64,000 nucleotides of DNA from Porites lobata. Taxonomy: Eukaryota > Cnidaria > Anthozoa > Scleractinia > Poritidae. Shown in pieces: positions 48,101 through 57,200 of the stretch. The stretch covers positions 746,001-810,000 of the forward strand of contig CALNXK010000023.1 of NCBI GenBank assembly GCA_942486035.1. Reading direction: 5' to 3'. Position 1 is the first letter of the stretch. Every line of letters begins with the position of its first letter. The translations under genes were made by a program, and so were the position numbers. The notes under the pieces are model-generated. The model saw nothing but the letters and a program-made list of their open reading frames with translations. It was not told the DNA's origin and searched no databases.

Positions 48101-50113
48101 GTAACATAAAAATTAGTTAGTTACACAGGGAAGAACCTATACATTTCTACAAACCAGCACTTTCACCAAAATTACCGGTAATTTTGAGGTCATGTTGATG
48201 GTGATATATAAATAAATGTATGACTGACAGTTTTTTATCCATTCTTTCCACTTCTGTACAAGTTACAGTTTCTGAAATTGTTAAAGAGAAACAGGTTTAA
48301 CTATGTGCTTGCCTGGAATTGAGTAGAGCGCATTGTCACTTTCATACCCAAGAAATGTTACAATCTCGGGTTGAGCTCTCTGAAATAAAATAAAAAATAG
48401 CATAAAGACGATAAAATTGCTGATCCTTAGCTGGCCCTTGGGTCATGTTCACCCCATATTGAAACACAATGACCTGTGTACCTACTTCACAATATCTAAT
48501 GTAGTCTATAAATTATCCCAAACTGTTAAATAGATTCATTATTCTCATGTAGCAAAAAGCTCTCAGAAGATCTTGTGTTTTAATGTAAAGAAAAGTTTAA
48601 GCAATCACAAATTTTGTTTTAGTTGTGATTATTAGTAACAGAACTTCATGTCAAAATCATACCCGCTATTAACCAAATCTGACTCCCGGCACACAGTCGT
48701 CCAATTTTGTTTAATTATTAATTGTATGGTTAAAGATGGAACTGGACTCCACTCAGTTCTACTTCCATTATTTATAAGGATAACAGTTATATGACAAGGG
48801 AAACTGAAACTTACAATAAATGGGGAATCCCTGTTATCGATTAGTGCCTGGTAATAAGTCTGTGTTTCAGCTTTTATTTCTTTCCCAGGATTGAAGGATC
48901 CATTCTCCTCAAATGACCTGTTAACAGAATAACATGCATTAATAACCCGAAGGTACACATAAATATTATCACACAAGTATAAACTAGAGATGCCAACTGC
49001 TCCAGGTCTGAAATTATGAGACTTTCTTTTTTGCACTTATCACCCCAACCTGCAAGAACACAGCCCTGGTACATAAGCACTGGGCCTCCAAGCTTGGGCA
49101 GCCACAAATATTTACCACCAAGAGTGCGTATTTATAATCAAGAACAAGAGGCAGTGTCATCCATCTTGCCCAGGTGTTAACCAGACATGTTTCAAATGGC
49201 ATTGTTGGAAAATGGGTTCAAGCTTTTTGCTGTGACTAACTTTTCATTTTCTCTTGTTTCCTTGTCCCGATCATACACCCTTGCTGTCCACGTGAAAAGT
49301 ATGACACCTCTGTAGCCAAATATTCTGTGAAGGAACAGCTATGCAAAAATTAAAGGAACAATTCAAGTCATTAGAAAAGTGCATGCTTCTAAATTCAAAC
49401 AAACCTGGGCAACCAATGTTTAAGGATCTTGTAGTATTCATCTCATGAAACACATTTTTCACAAAGATAAAAGTTGTGCCTCATGTGACCCAAAACCCTG
49501 GACTCCTCCAATGAAAGAGGGGGCTACTGCGGCAACCTCATCCCATACCTATTATCTACCCATTCACACAGCTGTACCACAGAGAAGAGGAATCGTTTAA
49601 TACAACAATCAGTTTTCGCCCATTAAGTGTTGTTCTCTTTCTTCTTCAGATTTTCTGGAGAATCCTGATTCAGAAATATTCACGTCCACTTTGTCCGAGG
49701 GCTTTGAAGAACGTGACATGTGAGCCCAACAATATATGGTTTTGTACATAATTTTAATGATATGGGATGATTACTAAGTCAGTCCCTGCATTCTGTTGTT
49801 TAGGCAACTAAATTAGTCCCTTTCCCTAGAATTTGTACACCGCGCTTCGCACAGCGTGAAAATTCAACTCTCTATCGTCATCGTACCGTTAAGTCGTCAC
49901 GAAAGCTGAAGTTTATTACCTGTCCAGGTTCATATTTTCCGCTGGTTTTAAGTTCCTGAAAACGCCCGATTTCTGCCAGCCTGAAAGCATGACATGAACT
50001 AAGTAACAGAAAAATGAGTCAACTAGTCAATGTCAAAGACAACTGAAACCATACCGGGCATAATGCCTCCTCATTTGCAGCAAACCATAAAAGAAATTCC
50101 GCACTCTCGCCAT
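39164..50113 (-). CDS. POLDIP2: Polymerase delta-interacting protein 2 (PDIP38), 11 exons, 327 aa
   Basis: Exons: 50113-50055, 49980-49920, 49338-49241, 48917-48815, 48379-48313, 48090-47977, 47476-47340, 46901-46875, 45832-45707, 44949-44870, 39275-39164. They total 984 nt, in frame, ending TGA. Seen: a basic N-terminus (MARVRNFFYGLLQMRRHYAR) that could be a mitochondrial presequence, then the YccV/HspQ-like domain (LFLHRIFGYRGVILF to ALYSIPG) and the ApaG/DUF525 domain (exons 7-11), with RITVMPFYMG, WRYCIRIENL, HWRIFSLSG, GRGVVG and FRFERSDG. The human protein is 368 aa with a longer presequence. The family binds DNA polymerase delta p50, PCNA and PrimPol and also regulates mitochondrial ClpXP; those roles are known of the family, not shown here. 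Intron 5 has a GC donor; intron 10 is 5.6 kb. Confidence 0.94.
39774..40560. mobile_element. Harbinger-like MITE with TTA target-site duplication
   Basis: The ends GGGTTTATTTCCACT and AGTGGAAATGAGGCC are inverted repeats with subterminal AATTTTTACG/ACGCATGTAAATTTTAC similarity. TTA flanks both sides (39771-39773, 40561-40563), as in PIF/Harbinger. The host repeat on both sides is contiguous at 15725-15900. Inside, 39853-40215 is a second inverted-repeat unit (GAGAGTTTTAGATCCGAGTT and its inverse), probably nested. No transposase frame is present. Confidence 0.8.
40690..41000 (+). repeat. Left arm of a long inverted repeat pair
   Basis: GCACCTATCAATGTAAA, the G-rich tract with GGCGGGCAAGGGGCGGGG, and ACAGTTCGGGAGTATGCCAG followed by TTTTGGAAGAAGCG recur in reverse complement and reverse order at 44085-44640. 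Confidence 0.7.
41387..42135 (-). pseudogene. Decayed or unresolved coding fragments, unrecognised
   Basis: Three minus-strand open stretches follow one another in different frames: 42135-41875, 41885-41703 and 41683-41387. The last encodes a hydrophilic tail (contains FHFVGFQEENAN and ends REKQKQREKLQ) before a TAA. The shifts between adjacent frames, with no clean splice sites seen between them, suggest either a degraded gene or exons I could not delimit. No family is recognised. It could be the 3' part of the gene at 42896-43916 or a remnant of a transposon. Confidence 0.3.
42896..43916 (-). CDS. Unrecognised small two-exon gene nested in POLDIP2 intron 10
   Basis: Exon 1 starts at ATG 43916 (MSRAVLCHITVVKIDSYQTA) and ends at GAAT|GTAAGT. 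Exon 2 can begin after TTTGTAGTGTGGTCACAG (about 43201), restoring frame as GIEC-LPTTTKAPPPSQKW, and runs to a stop at 42896, giving about 134 aa. Exon 2 contains IPCEWKLTLNDHSTIEETVA and a Glu-rich helix-like segment followed by hydrophobic LRQILFVLYKC. I do not recognise a domain. It lies on the same strand as its host gene, between two inverted repeat arms. A further 3' exon cannot be excluded, because the last residues after FNPLRQI look less constrained. Confidence 0.45.
44085..44640 (-). repeat. Right arm of a long inverted repeat pair
   Basis: Read on the minus strand this segment has the same block order as 40690-41000. On the plus strand CGCTTCTTCCAAAACTGGCA begins it and GGGTTTACATTGATAGGTGC ends it. 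It is longer than the left arm because of extra sequence in the middle. Confidence 0.7.
45321..45587. repeat. GTGGCGAG inverted-repeat element (POLDIP2 intron 9)
   Basis: CCGGTCACCTCGCCACCAAA on the left and TTGGATGGTGGCGAGATGAC on the right are inverted copies. Additional CTCGCCA/TGGCGAG units recur through both halves. The element of about 267 bp is non-coding. Confidence 0.65.
46440..46680. repeat. Tandem pair of GGGCAAG/ACTAGCCC repeats (POLDIP2 intron 8)
   Basis: Two diverged direct copies each contain a CTTGCC...GGGCAAG hairpin followed by ACTAGCCC blocks (about 46460-46530 and 46592-46665). Similar fragments occur near 20540-20620 and 23955-24020. Confidence 0.5.
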
Positions 50114-50691
50114 CTTATCTTTTTACTTTTTGAAGAAGAAACCGCTGGCCAGTAGAATGACCCTTCCCCCCCTCACCCCACCCCCCTCTCCACCCTGGAC
50201 GAGGGTCTTGCTGAGACACTCTCACCTCTTCGTTGAACGCATCCTCGGAGACCCAGGGGCAGATAGTGGGTGCGTGGGAAAGTCTAAACGGGCGGAAAAA
50301 TATGTCCCTCTAGACTCATAACACAAAGAAGGACCTTCATTCCATAGTAACGTCAACTTCAACTTCTTTACTAGTCATTCTTTAATAGTCTTTCTTCAGC
50401 CAGTATGCAGACAAAATCCTGCTTTGCGACAGTTTTTCTTGCGGATTTGATGGTTCTCAGCATCGGTGACCATACCTTGTTTGTAGTCTTTCTACCCTAT
50501 GGGTAAAGGAAGCCATTTGACTAAATAGATGTGATACTTCTTACAAATTCATCGACTAGCCTTGACATTGGTTTTGATTTTTACGGTTCTAACGACCTTT
50601 ATCAACATTTTGATTTACTGTACCAAACCCTAACGAGTGGAACAGAATATTGATTGCAATGGACCACTGATGGACCTTCTGATCCCTATCC

Positions 50692-51154
50692 ACGGGGGGG
50701 GGGGGGTACTCCCTTACATTACCTATACGGGTATGTGCCGCCTCACGGGGTCGTGATTTTGAAGCTCCTAATTTAGAACGGGGTATCCATTTCAGAGGCG
50801 TTTTCTAGAACGGGGTATAAAAGATTGTGGATCACGGCTTTATCTTCTGCTTAAAATTGTTGCTGATTATGAAGAAGCATTTATTTGTTGTATAAGTCGA
50901 ACGAATAAAGAAATATCTATCTAAAAAACAGGACTACTTCAATTTACAAACTTTGTACAAGGGTGTATAGAAAATTGGCCCATTTCTAGAACGGGGTATC
51001 AGTTTTAGGGCGAATTCTAGAACGGGGTATAAAAAATTGGCCCATGTCTAGAACGGGGTATCAATTTTAGGAGAAATTTCTTTTAGAACGGAGTGCCAAT
51101 TTGGAGTTTTGCCTGCACATACCCACCCAAAAAATACCCAAGTGCCCCCCGGGG
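50692..51154. mobile_element. Element with TCTAGAACGGGGTAT minisatellite and 9-bp target-site duplication
   Basis: TCCCTATCC lies on both sides (50683-50691 and 51155-51163), and the ends are G-rich (ACGGGGGGG) versus C-rich (CCCCCCGGGG), giving short inverted termini. The interior has six or seven units with core (T)TAGAACGGGGTAT at about 50775, 50805, 50987, 51017, 51047 and 51083. No coding potential. Confidence 0.75.
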
Positions 51155-51320
51155 TCCCTATCCGCAAAGTTTAGGTGTTACTTTTCCGTTACATAAAAAC
51201 GTGGAAGTGACAAATGATAATTTTTGTCGTGAAATGCTTTTTTAAAAGAAATAACTGAGCATTAGATCTATCAGACTGCAAAACAGTCGGATTTATTTTT
51301 CTCAAAATCGGTTTTCCAAA

Positions 51321-52650
51321 AAACCGGCGCCTGATACACAGACTATTCCCTTCGTCGAGATGCCGGCCGGGAATAGTTACGCGCCACCGTTCCGTAACCG
51401 CGTACAAAAGATAAGAGACTGCGTGACTGGGGACGAGTCAGATGTGAGCATACGTGCAGTCGAAAGAGTACGAAGGACGTGACCTTTATACTTGCCAGTG
51501 GTGCAGTATCCACCTTGGTGACGAACGTCTGTCTCCAGTTTCCTTTTCGGTTCGTTTTCTCCCTTTTCGGACCAGTTAAGCCCCCCTCTTAAGACAGCGA
51601 AAATCACCCTGGGGATGAAGTGGTAAATTGACCTTGATATAAAAATATGCAGAAATTTAAGTAGCAACTTTTTGATATTCCAGTAATTTTCCAGCACGAT
51701 ACACAAGCAAAATCGTGGCAGGCCCGAGGCTTAACTGGTTCGAAAAGAGAGCAAAAAAATAACACACAAACTGCGGTTACAAACATCAGAGATAACAAAA
51801 GCATTGTATAACTGACTTTTATAATATCTAACTTGACGTTTTGTATGCTTCAACTTACATCTCCAGAAGTGACCGTTAACATGATATTATTAAAGTCAGT
51901 TATACAATGGGTTTGTTATTTCTGATGTCTGTAGCCGCAGTTTGTGTGTTACTCGTCTTTTAAAACTGAGGTGGCCAAAAACCAAGTACACTCTTTTTTT
52001 CTATAAGAATATATTTTATAAGAATATCGAGGCTGAAATTTGCGAAATTTTAAGAATATTTTAAGAATAAACCCCAGGCTGAGGTTTTGAAAAGGATGTA
52101 ATTTTGTGTGTTCAAAAACTGTAAATACCACACAATTATGTTTTCAACTTTATATTCCATCCTCTGAACGGCAAAACTTGCCAACAAGGCGCAAAAACCT
52201 GCACTAACTATACTTGATACCCCAATACATTCTAAAAGGGAAATGTCATAAGCTATAATTTAAGAATACAAGAATACTTTCAGCCTAAAATCGGCAGAAA
52301 AATAAGAATATTCAGCCTGGGCCGGAAAAACAACATTCTTATATAAAAAAAAGAGTGTAGCCTGTCCACAGGATAAAAACCAAGAGCATTTACTAGAGCA
52401 AACGAGCCGAAAAGGAAATTGGACAGAGACGTTCGTCACCAAGATGGATACTGCACCACTGGCAAGTATAAAGGTCTCGTCCTTCGTACTCTCTTGAATG
52501 CACGTAACCAGGAGTCACGTAACATGCTCGCACCTGACTCGTCCCCAGTCACCGTCCCTTATCATTTGTACTCGGTCAGCTCGGGACGGTGCCGGGTAAC
52601 TATTCCCGGCCGGCATCTCGAAGAAGGGTCTGTGTATCAGGTGCCGGTTT
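51321..52650. repeat. 1.3-kb composite inverted-repeat element with about 250-bp arms
   Basis: The left arm 51321-51566 (from AAACCGGCGCCTGATACACA) and the right arm 52396-52650 are reverse complements with moderate divergence; both contain GAGATGCCGGCCGGGAATAG and TACTTGCCAGTGGTGCAGTA. Between them, 51736-51963 is a second hairpin (GTATAACTGACTTT / AAAGTCAGTTATAC), and about 51985-52357 is a third with ATAAGAATAT / ATTCTTATAT ends. Confidence 0.75.
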
Positions 52651-53508
52651 ATTAGGGCAATGGGAAAAATTCATAGGACGCACGCGCGTGTTCCCCTTAC
52701 GCACTATATAAAACGGCTAACCAAAAAAATAACCGGCGCCAAGAGCCTCCCGCTAGCCTCTTTCACACGCTAACAGTTGAAACAAGACAAAAGAGAAGCC
52801 TGGGTACGAGTCAGTACTCCCACCTCGTGATTTGCCAGATCACTTTCAAGTCTAGTCAGCGAGCAAGCTCTCCCGTTAGGGGGGAGTCGTGAGAAGTCAC
52901 GCAAGCCACTTATTGGTACCTAGGCGCGATTTTGGCGAGACAGCATTTCGTGCGGTTACTTTTCGAGCCAGAGCCAGACTCAAAAAACTGGTTTCACGGT
53001 AGGATAAAATTCCTTTACTAAACTAACATTTCCATCTTAATGGCTGACATACAAAAAAGTGGAGATATAATATAACATTTTAAAATCAAGGAATCTAGAA
53101 TCCACTTAGCTGAATTGATTCTCTAGTTTACTTCTTCTCTTTATGTACTGTCACTCGAGTAAAACAAAAATACAGCAACAACGACAGGGTGTTTTTTGTC
53201 CTGAAATTTTTAAAAGAAATCAACACCTCGACAAAAAAAAATAGCGTTGATTGTTAGAGAGTTGAATTTACAAAACAGCCTTAGGTAGACGAAAATTCAC
53301 CGGGATTAAAATCTCTTTTCTCCAGTCTGGGAATTAAAAAATTCTCGTAATAATTGCATCGCCGGGTTAATACGGTACAAAGATTATCCGAATAAAGAAA
53401 ATAATAATCTCGCACAGTTACTTGTCTTCATTTCTAAATTGTGAGGAGACGAGTTCAGAAAACATGTTTTTTGATATTAGAGCTCAAAAGATACGGTGAT
53501 TGGTAAGG

Positions 53509-54222
53509 TTAGACTGTTTCACAAGTAGCACCATACCAAGTTCGCGGTGCAGGTTTAAAGGCTTTGTCTTGTTTCTTTGAACTGACAGGCGGTGGGTTGT
53601 AAATTCTGGGCACATAAAAGTGAACTTTGAGTTTTCGAGATGGAATGGACGGACCGTTAGTATTGAATCTCTGATAAGACGGGAATTCAAGGCTTCGAGA
53701 TAAGCTCGTGCTCACAGTTACCTCTGTGGATATTAATGAAGAATACAGACGATTATCTAAAATTTTTTCTCGGCAGACGCAATAGCAGAAGAACAGGAAG
53801 GAAATAAACATGAGACATAACATAATGATCAGGGCTACATCAGGATTTACACCGCTTTTCCGATCAGCACATGATGGGTTCTTTCCTGGCTTACAGAAAC
53901 CAGTACAGCAGGTCTCGTTTCTTTGGCAATCAGTGTCTGAAGTGCACGTCTGTTCTAAACAATCCCCACGGCTTTCTACGCATTTGTTTTTGCAGCAAAC
54001 GTGGAAGGTTAAACAGTCGTCATTGATAGAGCAGTCATTCTGAGACATATTTTTGTTATTCATGCACTCCCCCATACGGCACCGCACGTCACTCCTTTCC
54101 CCGCGATCTTCTGTCGTAGTATAATCCTTTCCATCAGCTACACACACCGTCACGAGCGCTGTAACCAATACAAACACAAAGGCTTTATCCGAGACTTTCC
54201 CCAACAAGCGTAAAGCGGACAT
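53509..54222 (-). CDS. Cys-rich single-pass membrane protein, single exon, 237 aa, unidentified
   Basis: The true ATG is at 54222 (MSALRLLGKV); an upstream in-frame TTG is not needed. Seen in order: a signal peptide (hydrophobic about 14-28), 14 cysteines between residues 48 and 118, a transmembrane segment at about 129-150 and a cytoplasmic tail of about 85 residues ending in ATCETV. Twelve of the cysteines form two tandem units C-x5-C-x5-CC-x3-C-x6/7-C (64-88 and 93-118). The pattern resembles small disulfide-core units such as WAP or dickkopf-type knots but does not match one exactly. The topology suggests a type I surface receptor or adhesion protein. The tail has Pro-rich NPPPVSS, and the last four residues (CETV) fit a class I PDZ-binding motif (S/T-x-V). 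The product is a hypothesis; the ORF itself is very convincing. Confidence 0.8.
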   Translation of the reverse strand: MSALRLLGKVSDKAFVFVLVTALVTVCVADGKDYTTTEDRGERSDVRCRMGECMNNKNMSQNDCSINDDCLTFHVCCKNKCVESRGDCLEQTCTSDTDCQRNETCCTGFCKPGKNPSCADRKSGVNPDVALIIMLCLMFISFLFFCYCVCREKILDNRLYSSLISTEVTVSTSLSRSLEFPSYQRFNTNGPSIPSRKLKVHFYVPRIYNPPPVSSKKQDKAFKPAPRTWYGATCETV

Positions 54223-54763
54223 TTCTTGGAACAAACTGGAGAAACGTGGCCTTTTTTCGAGGCGGCTTGTTTACTTCCTTCCTAAGAGGCAATGCTTGCT
54301 TCCAGACCTCTCAGAGTCTCTGACGTGCCGAATGAATGAAACTATTCAAATTCAAAATTCCGAGCAGTGCACTCTGTCTTTTGTTTTAGTATAAAAGGCC
54401 AAGATGGAACTCAGAGGTCGTCTCGATATTCTGGTGCTCGACGTTTGTTAAACAAGTAGTTTTCCTCAAAGTCGTCTTGAACACCGTGAAAATCTTGTGA
54501 TGTTGTGACACTTGCATGGGCGCGAAACTTGTGATTCGTGTCAGTTGTCATGTGTAACCGCACAGGATGTAAATGATGCTTGTCATGCCTTTTGAGTTCT
54601 CTCACATCGAAACCATTTTGTATCTAACACCTCGTTACTTATTATCAGGATCTTTTGCTATCTAAAAAACACTGTAAAACGCTTCGTCACCGTAGAGTCA
54701 GTTGGTAGAAAAATAAGTAGAATGTAACCTCACGACGTCATGAGTGATTTCAACCACGGTCTT

Positions 54764-54893
54764 AGCCTGCGAGCAAGCTCTCTATTTGGGGAATATCGTG
54801 AAAAGTGGACGCGCGAGAGGCACGCGAGAGGAGACGCGAGGCGCGTTCTCGCGCGGCTCGCTTCGCTCTCCCAAATAAGAGAGCTTGCTGGTA
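54764..54893. repeat. GC-rich MITE with AGCAAGCTCTCTATTTGGG ends
   Basis: AGCAAGCTCTCTATTTGGG (54772-54790) is inverted as CCCAAATAAGAGAGCTTGCT (54870-54889). The interior is rich in CGCGAG. A related end is seen near 52858. Confidence 0.7.
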
Positions 54894-55464
54894 AATACCG
54901 TTCATGTTACCGTTTATTTTTCTTGTCACAACAATTTTCTTTTATGTTCATAACTGGGTGCACTTTTAAGAACAACTTTTCGTTTTGCCAGGTTTGGATT
55001 TTTAATAAAATACCCTTTTTTCTTCTGGCGACGGCCGTTGAGTTACTAACAACAGGCGTCCCAACATGTCCTAAAATCACCATCGAACAGTGTTCAAACA
55101 TCCCCACTCACTTGAAAAAGACAACACAAGTATTTTTATTTTATTTCTTTTCTCTAAAGTCAATAAGCTAAGATAAAGAATTTTTTCAAAATTCCTCTTT
55201 CCAGGCTGAACCTTATAAAATCGTTGCGTTATGCAAAATTATCAGATGCGCTAGGGAACTCAAGCGCTTGCATGAGTGAGTTTGGGATGCCTGTGGTCTC
55301 CCCGTGAATTGATGGTAATTAGCCGCCTAACATTTTGTTCTTTATAGCTTTCGGAACCCGCGTTCAGTAGTTAAATTGAATAATTAGAAGCATTAGATGA
55401 ATAATTCTTACATTTTGGAAATTTTTATTTTAAATTAATATCGCAATAACTTATCCACAACCAT

Positions 55465-55607
55465 ACCCTGGGTACCAGAGGTTTTTTCTCGCGTGCGACA
55501 AGGCGCTTCGCTGGCCGCAGCCCAACACGTCTTCGCCCGCGCGGGTCACTTCTTCAGACTTAACCGAAACCGGAAACTGCGCATAAAAAGCCTCTGGCAC
55601 CCAGGGT
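55465..55607. repeat. 143-bp MITE with ACCCTGGGT ends
   Basis: ACCCTGGGTACCAGAGGTTT at the left is inverted as AAAGCCTCTGGCACCCAGGG at the right, with two mismatches. The GC-rich interior has no reading frame of note. Confidence 0.75.
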
Positions 55608-56009
55608 ACCACCACCCCGACCAAACAAAATATTGCCAAATTAGCATCAGGTTTCGGCTGCTCTATTGTAAAACTATTGGCTATCAAATACGGAATGAAG
55701 GTCACTGTCAAAAGCCACATAATAAAAATACAACCAAAAACAAGGTAAACAAAGCGAAAAAACTAATGTCTTTAAGTATTTAAATGAACCAGCTTTTAAT
55801 TACTATCTTTTTTATGATGAGCGTATATTTTTGGAATTCCAGAGGAGACGTGACTCAAGATAAAACCAGCGAATTGGACATTAATTAATATATCTTCGCC
55901 AGGTCTCCATTGCTATTATTAAAACGTGTTTTGTAGTGGTCCCCAAGATTCCTAGTACAGTTAACAGAGTTAACAACAGCAGCAGAGGAAATGGAAAAGA
56001 AACACTGAC

Positions 56010-56133
56010 CAAGTTTAACAATCATGCTAGTAGTAGTTGAATTTCTTGTTCCTCCTACAGCCACATGCTGGTAACGTTTATCCGTTGGTAAAATACTCAA
56101 ATCAGCTTCTGATTCATACAGCCTCGTTCCCAT
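56010..56133 (-). CDS. Possible exon, unrecognised
   Basis: The minus-strand frame MGTRLYESEADLSILPTDKR continues for about 40 residues to AAACTTG|GTCAGT, a usable donor. It lies 340 bp downstream of the exon at 56473-57048 on the same strand and might be its next exon, via a GTGTTA donor near 56497. Codon use looks plausible, but no homology is recognised. Confidence 0.25.
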
Positions 56134-56206
56134 TTTTTTCTCGCTTTTTCTCTCGAGGACCCTATGAACGAAGTTGCTTCAGCTGATCCTTGCAGGATTA
56201 CGTCAT

Positions 56207-56308
56207 TCTACTACTACTACTACTACTACTACCACTACCACTACCACTACCACTACCACTACCACTACCACTACCACTACCACTACCACTACCACTACCA
56301 CTACTACC
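56207..56308. repeat. CTA / CCACTA microsatellite
   Basis: About seven CTA units are followed by about a dozen CCACTA units. Long artificial frames (poly-Thr, His-Tyr, Leu-Pro) run through it in all plus frames and should not be called genes. Confidence 0.97.
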
Positions 56309-56472
56309 GCAACCCGCAACCCTTCAGGGTTGGCTTTCTTGTACAAATTTGGGCTTTTGTTATTCAAAACTAGTTGAATATAAATCAGAAAACGAAATGA
56401 ATTGTGGTAGTGATAGTCAAATGACGCGATCGTGCAAGTAACTGGCCATTACGTCAAATCGACCTTTTTTCC

Positions 56473-57048
56473 CTACTCGAACATAGACTCTATAACACCT
56501 TCCCGAAAAATCCTCTCGGCCGCATATTGCTTGATATTCACCCAAAGACGATCTGGGTGGCGTGATTTACCGCAGAACTTATCGTAATACAGCTTATGAA
56601 TATCATTTGCTGCGGCAAAAATGTCCTTGTGCACTATGGTTAAAATCCAGTGAATTCTCTGAGGGGCGAATTCTTGAATAACACATCCGTAATCTTCAAG
56701 AAATGCAGCTCGAAAAGTCTTCCATGAGACCGAGTTGGTACCATCAAAATGCCTGTCCCAAAAGTCTGTAGAATGCAAGACTGGTGCTGCCGATGATCTC
56801 GACCAAGTTCTTTCTCTTCCACACACAGATGAGCTTGCGATACACTCCGTGGAAGCAGTCATTTGATTTGCTTTTTGTTTTATTGGACTTGTTTCTGCTG
56901 GCAATGAGTGACTTGTTACCGTGCAAATTTCAATATCGTTCGTTGAATCAGCCATTGCTGTATTTTCCAAATAGTATACCTCTCTTCCCTTTCCAGCTTT
57001 CTTCTTTTTTCGCCTTCGTGCCTTATTCTTGGTACTCACGAAGTTCAT
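56473..57048 (-). CDS. Unrecognised basic protein, exon encoding 191 aa
   Basis: The frame opens at ATG 57048 (MNFVSTKNKARRRKKKKAGK) only 2 nt after a good acceptor (TTCTTTACAG), so a 5' non-coding or short coding exon probably lies upstream. Residues about 10-22 are a basic cluster of nuclear-localisation type, 35-90 are Ser/Thr-rich and 94-165 look like a compact helical domain (FWDRHFDGTNSVSWKTFRAA, EDYGCVIQEF, HKDIFAAANDIHKLYYDKFC). As read it stops at TAG 56473; an internal donor near the end could extend it to the possible exon at 56010-56133. I cannot name the family. Confidence 0.5.
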   Translation of the reverse strand: MNFVSTKNKARRRKKKKAGKGREVYYLENTAMADSTNDIEICTVTSHSLPAETSPIKQKANQMTASTECIASSSVCGRERTWSRSSAAPVLHSTDFWDRHFDGTNSVSWKTFRAAFLEDYGCVIQEFAPQRIHWILTIVHKDIFAAANDIHKLYYDKFCGKSRHPDRLWVNIKQYAAERIFREGVIESMFE

Positions 57049-57080
57049 TTCTGTAAAGAAGGAGAGAAGTGATTATTGAT

Positions 57081-57200
57081 TTAGGTTTCTGGTAAACTGC
57101 CCACCTACCCCTCCCCTAAGCCAACATTCTGCCTTGAGTGAGAAGCAAGCGATAATGTTGGCTTAGCGGAGGGTAGGTGGGCAGTTTGCCAGAAACCTAA
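57081..57200. repeat. 120-bp palindrome flanked by ATTGAT
   Basis: TTAGGTTTCTGGTAAACTGC begins the left arm and its reverse complement ends the right arm at AGAAACCTAA. The arms of about 48 bp include CCCACCTACCC and AAGCCAACATT. ATTGAT flanks both sides (57075-57080 and 57201-57206). Confidence 0.8.

Larger units (their letters stand above)
50114..53508. other. Intergenic region upstream of POLDIP2, repeat-rich
   Basis: No gene is supported. 50692-51154 is a minisatellite-bearing element with direct repeats, 51321-52650 is a large inverted-repeat structure, and 52840-52920 holds a GCGAGCAAGCTCTC fragment related to the MITE at 54764. The POLDIP2 promoter should lie just above 50113; no TATA box is evident. 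Confidence 0.6.

Noticed and set aside
56164..56441. Three overlapping plus-strand frames rich in Thr, His-Tyr or Leu-Pro
   Set aside because: They are translations of the CTA/CCACTA microsatellite.
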